Shown here: positions 52,859 through 62,303 of the stretch, piece by piece
Layout: the number at the start of each line of letters is the position of its first letter
Numbering within the stretch: the stretch's first letter is position 1
NCBI RefSeq assembly: GCF_001402915.1
Contig: NZ_CP012945.1
Coordinates: 744,001-808,000 of the forward strand
DNA length: 64,000 nucleotides
Reading direction: 5' to 3'
Source: Devosia sp. A16
GTDB taxonomy: Bacteria > Pseudomonadota > Alphaproteobacteria > Rhizobiales > Devosiaceae
Program-made: the position numbers and the translations under genes
Notes under the pieces: generated by a model
Database searches by the model: none
Seen by the model: only the letters and a program-made list of their open reading frames with translations
What the model was told of the DNA's origin: nothing

Positions 52859-53602
52859 TCACCGCGACTGCCGCTCCCACAATTCGAGCGCATCGGCGCC
52901 GGCCGGGAAGCGCAACTGCCCGGTGGTGTCGTGCACGGCGCGCCAGACGGCGTCGGCGACGTCGCTCTCGCTGGTGGTCACCGCGGGGCGGGTGCTGAAC
53001 ACCGCCGTGGCGTGGGCCCTGTAGGCCGGCGGAACCTGCGCGGCGAAGTCGAAGGCCGAGTTCTGCGCAAAGCGGGTGCCGAGCCCGAGGCCGGGCTCCA
53101 CCAGCTTCACCTCGAGGCCGAACGGCGCCAGTTCGGGGACGAGCGCCATCGACAGCCCTTCGATCGCCATCTTGCTCGCGGTATAGGGCGCCGAGAACGG
53201 GAAGGCGCCCAGTGTCGCCGAGGAGGTGACGTTGACCACCACGCCGCTCCGCCGCTCGCGCATCTGGGGCAGCACCGCCTGGATCATCGCCATCACCCCG
53301 AACGTGTTGGTCTCGAAGATGCGGCGGATCTCGCTCAGGGGCGCGACTTCCAGGGCGCCGGCCATGCCGACCCCGGCATTGTTGACCAGCACGTCGATCG
53401 GCCCCGCCGCGGCGACGCAGGCGGCAATGCTGGCCGCATCGGTGACCTCGAGCGGCAGCACCCGCAGCCGCTCCGACTCCGGCAGCAGGCCCGGCTGCGG
53501 CTTGCGCATCGTCGCGACGACGTTCCAGCCCTGCTGGTGGAAGTGGCGGGCGATCTCGTGGCCATAGCCCGAGGAGGCGCCGGTGATGAGAATGTTGTTC
53601 AT
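52859..53602 (-). CDS. Short-chain dehydrogenase
   Basis: 247 aa from ATG 53602. GASSGYGHEIA, NNAGVGMAG and YTASKMAIEG are intact. Third gene of the leftward set monooxygenase-esterase-SDR, divergent from AraC. Substrate unknown. Confidence 0.87.
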   Translation of the reverse strand: MNNILITGASSGYGHEIARHFHQQGWNVVATMRKPQPGLLPESERLRVLPLEVTDAASIAACVAAAGPIDVLVNNAGVGMAGALEVAPLSEIRRIFETNTFGVMAMIQAVLPQMRERRSGVVVNVTSSATLGAFPFSAPYTASKMAIEGLSMALVPELAPFGLEVKLVEPGLGLGTRFAQNSAFDFAAQVPPAYRAHATAVFSTRPAVTTSESDVADAVWRAVHDTTGQLRFPAGADALELWERQSR

Positions 53603-53615
53603 GGCAAAGAATCCT

Positions 53616-54563
53616 TCAGTTCGGGAGGTTGAGGAGGCGGCCGAGCCAGGCGCTGCGGGTCTGGCGGGCGATGATCGAGAGCTGCGCCTTTGGGAACAGC
53701 GCATCGAAGCCGTGACAGCCGCCGGGCCAGACATGCAGTTCGGCCACCCCGCCCGCCGCCCAGATGCGGCTCGCATAGGTCGCGTCCTCGTCGCGGAACA
53801 GTTCGGCCGAGCCGGTATCGATGAAGCTCGGCGGCAGCCCGCCGAGATCGCTCGCCAGTGCCGGTGACGCATAGGCCGAAACCGTGGTGGCGGTCCCGAG
53901 CAGAGCCTCCCAGCCGAAGCTGTTGGCGGCGCGCGTCCAGGTGGCCGGACCCTCGGCATATTGCCGGCTCGAGGCGGTGTCATTGCGATGGTCGAGCATC
54001 GGGCAGATCAGCACCTGCGCCGCGATTGCCGGGCCGCCGCGGTCGCGGGCCATCAGCGTCATGCCGGCCGTGAGGCCGCCTCCGGCGCTGGCCCCGGCAA
54101 CCACCAGCCGCTTGGGGTCGATGCCGAGTTCGGCGGCATGCCCGGCGACCCATTCGAGACCGCTGTAGCAATCCTCGACCGGGGTGGTGCCCTGCACTTC
54201 CGGCGCCAGCCGGTAGTCAAGCGTCACCACCACGGCGCCGAAGCGCTCGAGCCAGTCGAGCGGAATATCGAGATTGGTGAAACGGTCGCCCATCACCATG
54301 CCGCCGCCATGCAGCCAGTAGATGCAGGGCGCCGCGGCAGACGTCGCCAGCCCGGCGGGGCGGAACACCGAGAGCGGCAACAGGGCGCCGTCGGCGGCGG
54401 CGATCTTGAGTTCGCGCCGTTCGATCGAACGCCCTTCGACAAAGCTTTCGGCGGGTGTCCGATATTGCCGCAGCAGCGGCAGGCTCCGGGCATCGAGGGG
54501 CGGCACGGCGGGCATTTGCGCCAGCAGCCCGGCGAGTTCGGGGTCGAGTGCGGGACGGTTCAT
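53616..54563 (-). CDS. Alpha/beta hydrolase (HSL/esterase type)
   Basis: 315 aa from ATG 54563. Oxyanion motif HGGGMVMG, nucleophile GASAGGG, acid in ELFRDEDA and His in GCHGFDA: complete hormone-sensitive-lipase-type triad. 13 bp upstream of the SDR gene. Confidence 0.86.
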   Translation of the reverse strand: MNRPALDPELAGLLAQMPAVPPLDARSLPLLRQYRTPAESFVEGRSIERRELKIAAADGALLPLSVFRPAGLATSAAAPCIYWLHGGGMVMGDRFTNLDIPLDWLERFGAVVVTLDYRLAPEVQGTTPVEDCYSGLEWVAGHAAELGIDPKRLVVAGASAGGGLTAGMTLMARDRGGPAIAAQVLICPMLDHRNDTASSRQYAEGPATWTRAANSFGWEALLGTATTVSAYASPALASDLGGLPPSFIDTGSAELFRDEDATYASRIWAAGGVAELHVWPGGCHGFDALFPKAQLSIIARQTRSAWLGRLLNLPN

Positions 54564-54642
54564 GGAGTGCTCCTTGAGACAAGGCGATGCCGGCGCGCCA
54601 GCTGGCGCGTGCGGGATCGCGAGGATGGGGGGGTGTCGGGTG

Positions 54643-54945
54643 CTAGAGGACGGCTTTGCCGCCGAGCGGCACTTCGTCGGCATAGGCGCTGTCGAGCACC
54701 AGCGGGCCGAACTCGGCGGTATAGGCCTTGGCGACGGGGCTGGCGAAGAACCGGCCATGCGCCTCGGCGCTGCTCCAGCCCTCCGTGACGAAGACCAGGT
54801 CGGGGTTGCTGGCCGAGCGGCCGATCAGGAAGACGAAGCAGTCGTCATGGGCGAGCGACGGAGCGCGTTCGAGCAGCGCCACCAGCGCGTCGCCCTGCCC
54901 CGGCCGGGCCGTCATGGTGGCGTGAAAACCATGCGTGATGGTCAT
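54643..54945 (-). CDS. Antibiotic biosynthesis monooxygenase-fold protein
   Basis: 100 aa from ATG 54945. ABM ferredoxin-like fold: MTITHGFHATMTARPGQGDA, FVTEGWSSAEAHGRFFASP. First gene after the AraC divergence. Often cofactor-free quinone oxygenases or degrading accessory proteins. Confidence 0.78.
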   Translation of the reverse strand: MTITHGFHATMTARPGQGDALVALLERAPSLAHDDCFVFLIGRSASNPDLVFVTEGWSSAEAHGRFFASPVAKAYTAEFGPLVLDSAYADEVPLGGKAVL

Positions 54946-55107
54946 TTCGGTGTCCTTTCGCTGCCGTGAGCCCAGTGCTCGGCGGCATCGACACCAAACC
55001 ACTTTCGCGGCCGGAGGCGATATCACAGGGCTCCCGATGACTTGCACGATCCTACCATCAGAAGGAGAATCGTTTGAACGGTAGAGCGGCTGTGCTACTC
55101 CATTGGC

Positions 55108-56007
55108 ATGCCGATAGATGAACTCAACGCCCTGATCGCCCGCTATGCCCGCCCCGATGCGTCGACACCGGTCGAAGGTGTGCTACTCGCCGAGCACGAC
55201 GCCTCGATCGAGGAACATTCGACCACCGGCACGGTGATGGCGCTGATCGCCCAGGGAGAAAAGCGCCTGGCGCTGGGCGACCGGCTCTATCGCTATGGCG
55301 CGGGCCAGTATCTCGTCGCCTCGATCGACCTGCCGATCACCGGTCAGTTCGTCGGCGCCAGCCCGGCGCACCCGGCCCGTGGCTTCGGCATGGTGCTGCA
55401 CCCGCCCAGCATTGCCGAACTGCTGCTCGAGGCCGGCACGCCAGGGCTCGACCGGCCCGCCGGCGCCCCCTCGGGGCTGATCGTCTCCGACGCCCCCGCG
55501 CAACTGCTCGACGCCGTGCTGCGGCTGTTGCGGCTGTTCGACCAGCCACGCGATCTTGCCGTGCTGGGCCCGCTCATCAAGCGCGAAATCCTGTGGTGGC
55601 TGATCGTCGGCGAACAGGGCGCCACGGTGCGCCAGCTCGGCCTTGCCGACAGCCACCTCAGCCACATCGCCCGCGCCGTGCGCTGGATCCGCGAGCACCA
55701 CGCCAGCGCCTTCCGGGTCGAGGACGTGGCGGAGATTTGCGGCATGAGCCCCTCGGCCTTCTACCGCAATTTCCAGGCGGTGACGGCGATGAGCCCAATC
55801 CAGTTCCAGAAGCAGATCCGGCTGCAGCAGGCCCGCCTCCACCTCGCGGCCTCACCCGACGACGTCGCCGGCGTCGGCTTCCGCGTCGGCTATGACAGCC
55901 CCTCGCAGTTCAGCCGCGAATACCGCCGCCAGTTCGGCGCTCCACCCAGCCAGGACGCCCAGCGCCTGCGCGGCGAGACCCGGGCCGTGATGTCATCGCT
56001 GGTCTAG
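55108..56007 (+). CDS. AraC-family transcriptional regulator
   Basis: 299 aa. N-terminal cupin-like AraC_N domain of the YqhC type, then two HTHs (FRVEDVAEICGMSPSAFYRN; VAGVGFRVGYDSPSQFSREY). Divergent from the monooxygenase/esterase/SDR genes; such regulators usually respond to aldehydes or electrophiles and activate nearby reductases. Confidence 0.86.
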   Translation: MPIDELNALIARYARPDASTPVEGVLLAEHDASIEEHSTTGTVMALIAQGEKRLALGDRLYRYGAGQYLVASIDLPITGQFVGASPAHPARGFGMVLHPPSIAELLLEAGTPGLDRPAGAPSGLIVSDAPAQLLDAVLRLLRLFDQPRDLAVLGPLIKREILWWLIVGEQGATVRQLGLADSHLSHIARAVRWIREHHASAFRVEDVAEICGMSPSAFYRNFQAVTAMSPIQFQKQIRLQQARLHLAASPDDVAGVGFRVGYDSPSQFSREYRRQFGAPPSQDAQRLRGETRAVMSSLV

Positions 56008-56102
56008 GGGACGAGGTGGATACCGGACAGCAGTCACTCCTCGCGACGCCACCGCGGGTGGAGACGGAAGCCTTCCTCAACCAGCCGGCGTCAGGCCGAC
56101 GC

Positions 56103-56837
56103 TCACTCCCCCGCCCGCACCTCGGCGAGCCGGCGCTTCGAATAGTCGTCGTCCCAGCACACGGCCGCCTCCCAGGCGGCCGAAGCCTGGGCGGCCACAT
56201 CGTGGAAGCTCGGCGCGAGCCCGGCGGCGTTGTGTGGCAGCACCAGGTCGAGGTCGGAGACATCGACATGCGCCTCGTCCCAATCGATCAGCGCCACGCG
56301 CTCGGGCGTGATCCGGATGTTGCGCGGGTTGGGATCGCCATGCACGACGCTGGTCGGCCGGCCGGCCAGCCGGGCCCAGGCGGCGCGGCAGCGCGCCACG
56401 CCCTCGGGCGGCATGGCGGCGAGGTTCACCCGCGTGCCGCTCGTCGCGACGAGCAGGTCGCCCGACGATTTCCAGCCCGGCCGCTGCGGCCAGCCCGCCG
56501 TCAGGCGGTGCAGCCGGCGCAGCGTCTCGGCGACGCGGCGCCAGTCCGCCCCCGTCTCCGGCGGGCCGCCCTCCACATAGCGCATCAGCATCAGGCCATC
56601 GGCGAACAGCCGGCCGTCGCGGGTCGGGATCGGCTCCGGCACGGCCATGCCGTGGCGTGCCAGGTGCTGCAGCAGCGCCGCCTCCCAGCCAAGGTCGGCA
56701 TCGCTGCGCCGCCCCTGCCGCCCGACCGCCAGCTCGCCGCCGATGCTGACGCTCCACACATCGTTGGCGACGCCGCCCGACAGCGGTTCGATCCGCTGGA
56801 CGCCATTTCCCCAGAGCTGCAGCGCGTCCCATCCCAC
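56103..56837 (-). CDS. Aminoglycoside phosphotransferase-fold kinase
   Basis: GTG 56837 is chosen for an AAGGGA site upstream; 244 aa. Catalytic loop VVHGDPNPRNIRI and metal Asp in LIDWDEAHVD are present. An upstream in-frame extension runs into the methyltransferase gene. Substrate may be choline, homoserine or a similar small alcohol; antibiotic resistance is not implied. Confidence 0.75.
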   Translation of the reverse strand: MGWDALQLWGNGVQRIEPLSGGVANDVWSVSIGGELAVGRQGRRSDADLGWEAALLQHLARHGMAVPEPIPTRDGRLFADGLMLMRYVEGGPPETGADWRRVAETLRRLHRLTAGWPQRPGWKSSGDLLVATSGTRVNLAAMPPEGVARCRAAWARLAGRPTSVVHGDPNPRNIRITPERVALIDWDEAHVDVSDLDLVLPHNAAGLAPSFHDVAAQASAAWEAAVCWDDDYSKRRLAEVRAGE

Positions 56838-56920
56838 GGGCGAAATCCCTTCGATCCGGCGTGCGAGCAATAAACGAGGGGGCGGCGGGCAGCAACGCGC
56901 TGCGCCCCTTTGCCGGGTCT

Positions 56921-57706
56921 TCAGGGCTCCCCCGGACGCCCGACGATCAGCCGGAGCGAGCCCTCGAAGCTCGGAGTGGTGCGCAGCCGGCCGTAGCGCC
57001 GGTCCCAGCTGCCATCGGCGAGGTCGCGGCCAAGCGTGGCGACGAACCGCTCCACCACTGCCGGCGCGACGAAGGTCCAAGCCGAGTTGGCGAGGCGCGC
57101 GCCCGGATCGAGCAGGCGTTCGGGGCGGCCGTAATAGGCTTCGCCGAAACCGTCGACGCAGTCGAGCGGGATCGGCACCGGCAGGATCTCGACCGCGCCG
57201 CCCAGCCCCGTGACGATCTCGGACAGCGCCGGGTAGCGCCGCGCTTCGACGGCGATGGCCTCGGGCGCGTAGTCGTTGAGCCAGAACCGGTCGAGCGCCT
57301 CAGGGTCGCAGCTGAGGATGACCACCGGGCCGCGCGTCACGCGCCGCATCTCGGCCAGCCCGGCACCGAGATCCTGCCACTGGTGGACGGTGAAGGTCGC
57401 CATCGCCGCGTCGAACGCCTGGTCGGCGAAGGGCAACTGCTCGGCCGTGGCATCGATGGCCCGCGGCAGGTGCGCCGGGCGCTGCGCGCGCATCGCCGCC
57501 GAGGGCTCGACCGCCGTCACGGCGCGATCGACCGGCTCGTAGGACCCCGCCCCGGCACCGACATTGAGCACCGTCCGTGCGTCTCCGAGGGCGGCGGCGA
57601 TCAGCGCCGCAATGCGCGGCTCCGGTTGTCGGTAGCGGCTGTAGCCGCTGCCGATCCGCCCATAGTCGACGTCCCCGGCACTGCCATCCACGGTGCGCTT
57701 GGCCAT
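56921..57706 (-). CDS. Class I SAM-dependent methyltransferase
   Basis: 261 aa from ATG 57706 (MAKRTVDGSAGDVDYGRIGS). Motif I VLNVGAGAGSYEP, motif II acid in VTAVEPSAAM, and a UbiE-like DATAEQLPFADQAFDAAM. Upstream of the APH-like gene; divergent from LysR. Confidence 0.84.
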   Translation of the reverse strand: MAKRTVDGSAGDVDYGRIGSGYSRYRQPEPRIAALIAAALGDARTVLNVGAGAGSYEPVDRAVTAVEPSAAMRAQRPAHLPRAIDATAEQLPFADQAFDAAMATFTVHQWQDLGAGLAEMRRVTRGPVVILSCDPEALDRFWLNDYAPEAIAVEARRYPALSEIVTGLGGAVEILPVPIPLDCVDGFGEAYYGRPERLLDPGARLANSAWTFVAPAVVERFVATLGRDLADGSWDRRYGRLRTTPSFEGSLRLIVGRPGEP

Positions 57707-57816
57707 TACTGCCTCTGTTCGTTCTATTGACATTGAGTGTTTCGAGGGCAAGCAAACACACTGGCTGAGCGCAGGAAAAGCGATAAGTTCGAACAGTCTT
57801 TGTTCGGAAAACTCAC

Positions 57817-58707
57817 ATGGCGCGTCGCATCCCCTCGCTCAATGCGCTCCGGGCCTTCGAGGCTGCCGGCCGGCACGGCCGGATGACGCTGGCGGCGGCC
57901 GAGCTGAACGTCACGCACAGCGCCATCAGCCGGCAGGTGCAGCATCTCGAGGCGCTGCTGGGCGTGGCGCTGTTCGAGGGGCCGCGCAACCGGCTGCAGC
58001 TGACCAGTGCCGGAACGCAGCTGCTGGCCGGGCTCGGCGCCGGGTTCGATCTGATCGACCAGGCGGTGCGGGCCGTCGCCGACAGCGAGGACGGGCCGCT
58101 CGACGTCTCCTGCCCCGGCACCTTCACCATGCGCTGGCTGATCCCCCGGCTCTATCGCTTCCGCGAGCGCCACCCGGCGATCGAGGTGCGGCTCAGCGCC
58201 TCGAGCCGGCCGGTGGATTTCGAGCGCGACGGCTTCGACGTCGCCATCCGGGCCGGCTCCGGCCCGTGGCCCTATGGAGCCGAGACGGTGGCGCTGTTCG
58301 CCGAGACCACCGGCCCGGTGCTGGCGCCGGAGCTGGCGGCCGTGGCCGGCGCCGACTTTGCCGGGCTGACGCTGCTCCATTCGCGCACCCGCCGGCATGC
58401 CTGGCGGCAATGGAGCGATCGCTCGGGCATCGCCGTCGACGAGCGGGGCGGCAACGAATACGAGCATTTCTATTTCATGCTGGAGGCCGCCTCGTCCGGG
58501 CTCGGCGTCTGCATCGCGCCCTGGCCGCTGGTGGCCGACGACATCCGCTCCGGGCGCCTCCTGGCACCGGCGGGCTTCATTGCCAGCGGCCAGCATTACG
58601 TGGCGCTGCGCCGACCCCGCCGGCAGCGCAAAGCGGCGGCGTTCTGCGCCTGGCTCGCCGAGGAAGCGCGGCTGTTCAGCGGCGAGGCCGGCAATCCCGC
58701 CCCCTGA
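57817..58707 (+). CDS. LysR-family regulator (GcvA-like)
   Basis: 296 aa. RIPSLNALRAFEAAGRHGRM, HSAISRQVQHLEALLGVALF, and LDVSCPGTFTMRWLIPRL are typical of the GcvA subgroup. Divergent from the methyltransferase gene, which it may control. Confidence 0.87.
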   Translation: MARRIPSLNALRAFEAAGRHGRMTLAAAELNVTHSAISRQVQHLEALLGVALFEGPRNRLQLTSAGTQLLAGLGAGFDLIDQAVRAVADSEDGPLDVSCPGTFTMRWLIPRLYRFRERHPAIEVRLSASSRPVDFERDGFDVAIRAGSGPWPYGAETVALFAETTGPVLAPELAAVAGADFAGLTLLHSRTRRHAWRQWSDRSGIAVDERGGNEYEHFYFMLEAASSGLGVCIAPWPLVADDIRSGRLLAPAGFIASGQHYVALRRPRRQRKAAAFCAWLAEEARLFSGEAGNPAP

Positions 58708-58910
58708 TGGTGGGTCGGCGCAGGAATGGAGCGATGATCCGATCGTCCGGTGCGCGTGGACCCCCACCCCTGTCCCCTCCCCGCAAGGGGGAGGGAGACG
58801 CTCTCAGCGGCGCCCGTGTTTGGGTGCACATAGTGGTAGAGATCGTGGCCGGGCATCGCTATGTTTTCGCCGACCCGTGAGCCCCGTCGGGCTGTCTGAG
58901 ATCGAGAGCC

Positions 58911-59315
58911 ATGCAGCAGAGTTTTCCCGTGACCCGCACCGACGCCGAGTGGCGCGCCCGGTTGACGCCCGAGCAGTTCCAGATCATGCGCGAGCATGGC
59001 ACCGAGGCGCCGGGCAGTTGCGCGCTGCTGCTGGAGAAACGTCCCGGCACCTTTTCCTGCGCCGGCTGCGACACCCCGCTGTTCGAGGGCAAGGTGAAGT
59101 TCGAGAGCGGTACCGGCTGGCCGAGCTTCAACGAGCCGCTCCCCGGCGCGGTCGAAACCACCACCGACAGGAGCTATGGCATGGTCCGCACCGAGGTGCA
59201 TTGCGCCACCTGCGGTTCGCACCTGGGCCATGTGTTCAATGACGGCCCGCCGCCGACCTATCTGCGCTACTGCATCAACGGCATCGCCATGAACTTCACG
59301 CCGGCCGGCGCCTGA
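58911..59315 (+). CDS. msrB: Peptide-methionine (R)-S-oxide reductase MsrB
   Basis: 134 aa. Zinc Cys pairs CAGC and CATCG, signature GTGWPSFNEP and catalytic Cys in RYCINGIAMNF. Reduces methionine-R-sulfoxide. The PfkB kinase gene starts 7 bp later, so they are co-transcribed, an unusual pairing. Confidence 0.93.
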   Translation: MQQSFPVTRTDAEWRARLTPEQFQIMREHGTEAPGSCALLLEKRPGTFSCAGCDTPLFEGKVKFESGTGWPSFNEPLPGAVETTTDRSYGMVRTEVHCATCGSHLGHVFNDGPPPTYLRYCINGIAMNFTPAGA

Positions 59316-59322
59316 CCGGCCC

Positions 59323-60300
59323 ATGCCGCAGGCCCTCCTGTCGCCCGATGCGCTGGGCCCGACGATCTCTGTGGGCGAGATCCTGGTCGAGATCGTCGCC
59401 ACCAGCATCGGCGAGGGCTTTCGCACCGCGCAGCCGTTGATCGGGCCCTATCCCAGCGGCGCGCCGGCGATCTTCATCGATCAATGCGGACGGCTGGGTG
59501 GCCGCGCTGCGATGATCGGCGCCGTCGGCGACGACGATTTCGGCCGGGTGAACCTCGATCGGCTCAGCGCCGACGGGGTGGATGTGTCGGGGGTTGCCGT
59601 CGACGGCGCGTTTCCCACAGGCAGCGCCTTCGTGCGCTACCGCGCCGATCGAACGAGGGACTTCGTCTACAACATCGCGACCTCCGCGGCGGCGCGGTTC
59701 GGCTGGAGCGAGGCGGTCGATGCGCTGGTGCGGCAGGCGGGGCACCTGCATGTGATGGGCACGGCGCTCACCCTGTCGAGCGCCCGCGAGGTGATCGCCC
59801 GCGCCCTGCCGATCATCAAGGCGAGAGGCGGCACGCTGTCGGTCGATCCGAACCTGCGCAAGGAGTTGCGGCGCGACGCTGCGGTGGAAGATCAGTTCGC
59901 CGAACTGCTGCGCCAGGCCGACCTGCTGCTGCCGAGCGGTGACGAACTGGCGCGCGCCGCCGGCGTCGAGGATGAGGCTGCGGCGCTCGCCCGGCTGTTC
60001 GAGCTCGGCATCAAGGAGATCGTGCTGAAGCGCGGCGCCGACGGCGCCAGCTGTTTCGGCTGCGACGGCTCGCGCATCGACACCGCCGCGTTCTTGGTGG
60101 AAGAGATCGACCCCACCGGCGCCGGGGACTGTTTCGGCGGCGCTTATGTCGCCTGCCGCCGCCTCGGCATGGCGCGGGAAACGGCGCTGACCTATGCCGC
60201 GGCCGCCGGGGCCCGCAACGTCACTATCCGCGGTCCGATGGAAGGCGCCGGGACGCGGGCGGAGCTCGATGCATTCATCGCGGCGACGCCGCGGCGCTGA
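59323..60300 (+). CDS. PfkB-family sugar kinase
   Basis: 325 aa. GGRAAMIGAVGDDDFG near the start and DPTGAGDCFGGAYV with the catalytic Asp near the end are PfkB signatures. The substrate may be 2-keto-3-deoxygluconate, tagatose or ribose type. Confidence 0.86.
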   Translation: MPQALLSPDALGPTISVGEILVEIVATSIGEGFRTAQPLIGPYPSGAPAIFIDQCGRLGGRAAMIGAVGDDDFGRVNLDRLSADGVDVSGVAVDGAFPTGSAFVRYRADRTRDFVYNIATSAAARFGWSEAVDALVRQAGHLHVMGTALTLSSAREVIARALPIIKARGGTLSVDPNLRKELRRDAAVEDQFAELLRQADLLLPSGDELARAAGVEDEAAALARLFELGIKEIVLKRGADGASCFGCDGSRIDTAAFLVEEIDPTGAGDCFGGAYVACRRLGMARETALTYAAAAGARNVTIRGPMEGAGTRAELDAFIAATPRR

Positions 60301-60598
60301 GTGGAGGCGCTGGTTGCGGCGAGCGCCTTTGGCCTTCGTCACGCACAGACCGATGGCTCAGCCGCCGGCCGCCTTCCCCCGGTTACGCATCAATGCGTAC
60401 TTCGCCGTTACTTTTTGTGGAGGAGTATCGTTCCGGAGCCGCCACGGCGCGCCAATAACGGGCCAGAACAAATCACTTCAACGCGAACTTAAGGTGATCT
60501 GCGATGGTTGAGAACTGGTTACCAATACAGTGGCGGCGCGCGCGTCGCTCGTGGGAATCTCCGTGCCACGATTGCCTGCCGGGGGCGGGCACCAGGCA
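60301..60598. other. Intergenic region with a short palindrome
   Basis: No gene seen. ACGCAT (60385-60390) and ATGCGT (60393-60398) form a 14-bp palindrome upstream of the chemoreceptor; a possible regulator site. Confidence 0.35.
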
Positions 60599-62179
60599 AT
60601 GGAGGCACATTTGTCCGGATCGACTGACCTATCCGCTACGCTGAAGACCCGACTGGATTTCATCGGCCTCGATGCCGACGCCCTGGCGCGCATCGAGACG
60701 GTGCAGCCCTATGTCGACAAGCACCTGCCGGTGGCGCTGCACGGCTTTTACGAGAAGATCGCCGGCGTGCCCGAGGTCAGCCGCTTTTTTGCCGACGACA
60801 GCCAGGTGAGACGCGCCCAGAACAGCCAGATCGACCATTGGAAGAAGATCGCCGCCGGCCGGTTCGACGAGGACTATGTGCGGGCTACCCAGCGCATCGG
60901 GCTGCGGCACGCCAAGATCGGGCTCGAGCCCCGCTGGTATATCGGTGGTTATGGGGTGATCGTCGAGCAGCTGGTCAAGGGCGTGGTGCACGACTACATG
61001 GCCGATGCACTGAAGCTGCATCCGGCCGGCCTGATGGGGCTGAAACGCACCGACGCCACCCGCGTGCTCGAGGATGCCGACCGGCTGGCCGCGGCGCTGG
61101 CCGACATTCTGAAGGCGGTGCTGATCGACATCGATCATGCGGTGAGCATCTATTTCGACAAGGTGACCGAGGAGGCCGCCGACCTCGCGCAGTCGAACGC
61201 CGACAAGGTGATGCGGGCGGTGACGGCGACCGGCAATACCCTCAAGAAGCTCAGCGCCGGCGACCTGCGCGAGCGCATCACCACCGAGTTCGATCCGGCG
61301 CTGCAGCCGCTCAAGGACGACACCAACAATGTCGCCGAGCGGCTGGCTGAAATCGTCACCCAGCTGCGCGGCACTTCTGGCGCGCTGAAGACCGCGACCG
61401 GCGAGATCCTCTCGGGCGCCAACGATCTCGCCGAACGCACCAGCAAGCAGGCCGCCGTGGTGGCGCAGACCTCATCGGCGATGGACCAGCTGGCCGAGAC
61501 CGTCGCCGAGAATGCGCGGCGCGCCGATGCCGCCAACACCAAGACCCGCACTGTGGCGCAGAACGCCGAGGAAGCCGGCTCGGTGATGACGCTTGCCAAC
61601 GAAGCGATGGGCCGTATCTCGTCGTCTTCGGCGAAGATCTCCAACATCATCGGGCTGATCGACGATATCGCCTTCCAGACCAACCTCCTGGCGCTCAACG
61701 CCTCGGTGGAAGCGGCACGCGCCGGCGACGCCGGCAAGGGCTTTGCCGTGGTGGCCGTCGAAGTGCGGCGGCTGGCCCAGTCGGCGGCAAATGCCTCATC
61801 GGAGGTGAAGCTGCTGATCGAGCAATCGACCAGCGAGGTGGCCGGCGGCTCGAAGCTGGTCTCCGAAGCCGGCGCCAAGCTGGAGCTGATGCTCTCGGGC
61901 ATCCGCGAGAACAGCTCGCTGATCGAAGGCATTGCCCATGCCACGCAGCAGCAATCGGGCACCATCAGTGAAGTGACCACCGCGGTGCGTCAGATCGACG
62001 AGATGACGCAGCACAATGCGGCGCTGGTGGAGGAAACCAATGCGGCGATCGAGCAGACCGAGGGCCAGGCGCAGCAGCTCGACCGGATCGTCGATGTGTT
62101 CGTCGTCGCCGAGGAAGCTCCGGACCGTTCCGGCGACGGCCGGCAGCACTGGCAGCCCCGGATGGCGCGGACCGGCTGA
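60599..62179 (+). CDS. Globin-coupled methyl-accepting chemotaxis protein
   Basis: 526 aa from ATG 60599; a TTG at 60611 with GGAGG 7 bases upstream is an alternative. Residues about 15-175 form a protoglobin (VDKHLPVALHGFYEKIAGVP; proximal-His region IGLRHAKIGLEPRWYIGGYG). A HAMP-like segment follows, then an MCP signalling domain with hairpin tip IDDIAFQTNLLALNASVEAA. There are no membrane segments, so it is a soluble heme-based aerotaxis or gas-sensing transducer of the HemAT type. It ends without a CheR-binding pentapeptide. No che genes are nearby. Confidence 0.88.
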   Translation: MEAHLSGSTDLSATLKTRLDFIGLDADALARIETVQPYVDKHLPVALHGFYEKIAGVPEVSRFFADDSQVRRAQNSQIDHWKKIAAGRFDEDYVRATQRIGLRHAKIGLEPRWYIGGYGVIVEQLVKGVVHDYMADALKLHPAGLMGLKRTDATRVLEDADRLAAALADILKAVLIDIDHAVSIYFDKVTEEAADLAQSNADKVMRAVTATGNTLKKLSAGDLRERITTEFDPALQPLKDDTNNVAERLAEIVTQLRGTSGALKTATGEILSGANDLAERTSKQAAVVAQTSSAMDQLAETVAENARRADAANTKTRTVAQNAEEAGSVMTLANEAMGRISSSSAKISNIIGLIDDIAFQTNLLALNASVEAARAGDAGKGFAVVAVEVRRLAQSAANASSEVKLLIEQSTSEVAGGSKLVSEAGAKLELMLSGIRENSSLIEGIAHATQQQSGTISEVTTAVRQIDEMTQHNAALVEETNAAIEQTEGQAQQLDRIVDVFVVAEEAPDRSGDGRQHWQPRMARTG

Positions 62180-62303
62180 GACGGCGGCGGGAACCCGGAC
62201 AACAACGAACGAAGGGCAGTGCTCCCCGAGTATATTGCCGAACCCGCCTTGCGACGGCCCAAGCGTGATCGTAGCTTCGGCACACGAGCGCGACAGGGCA
62301 AGC

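Noticed and set aside
56103-56837. Antibiotic resistance gene
   Set aside because: Only the general APH kinase fold is visible; many such kinases act on metabolites.
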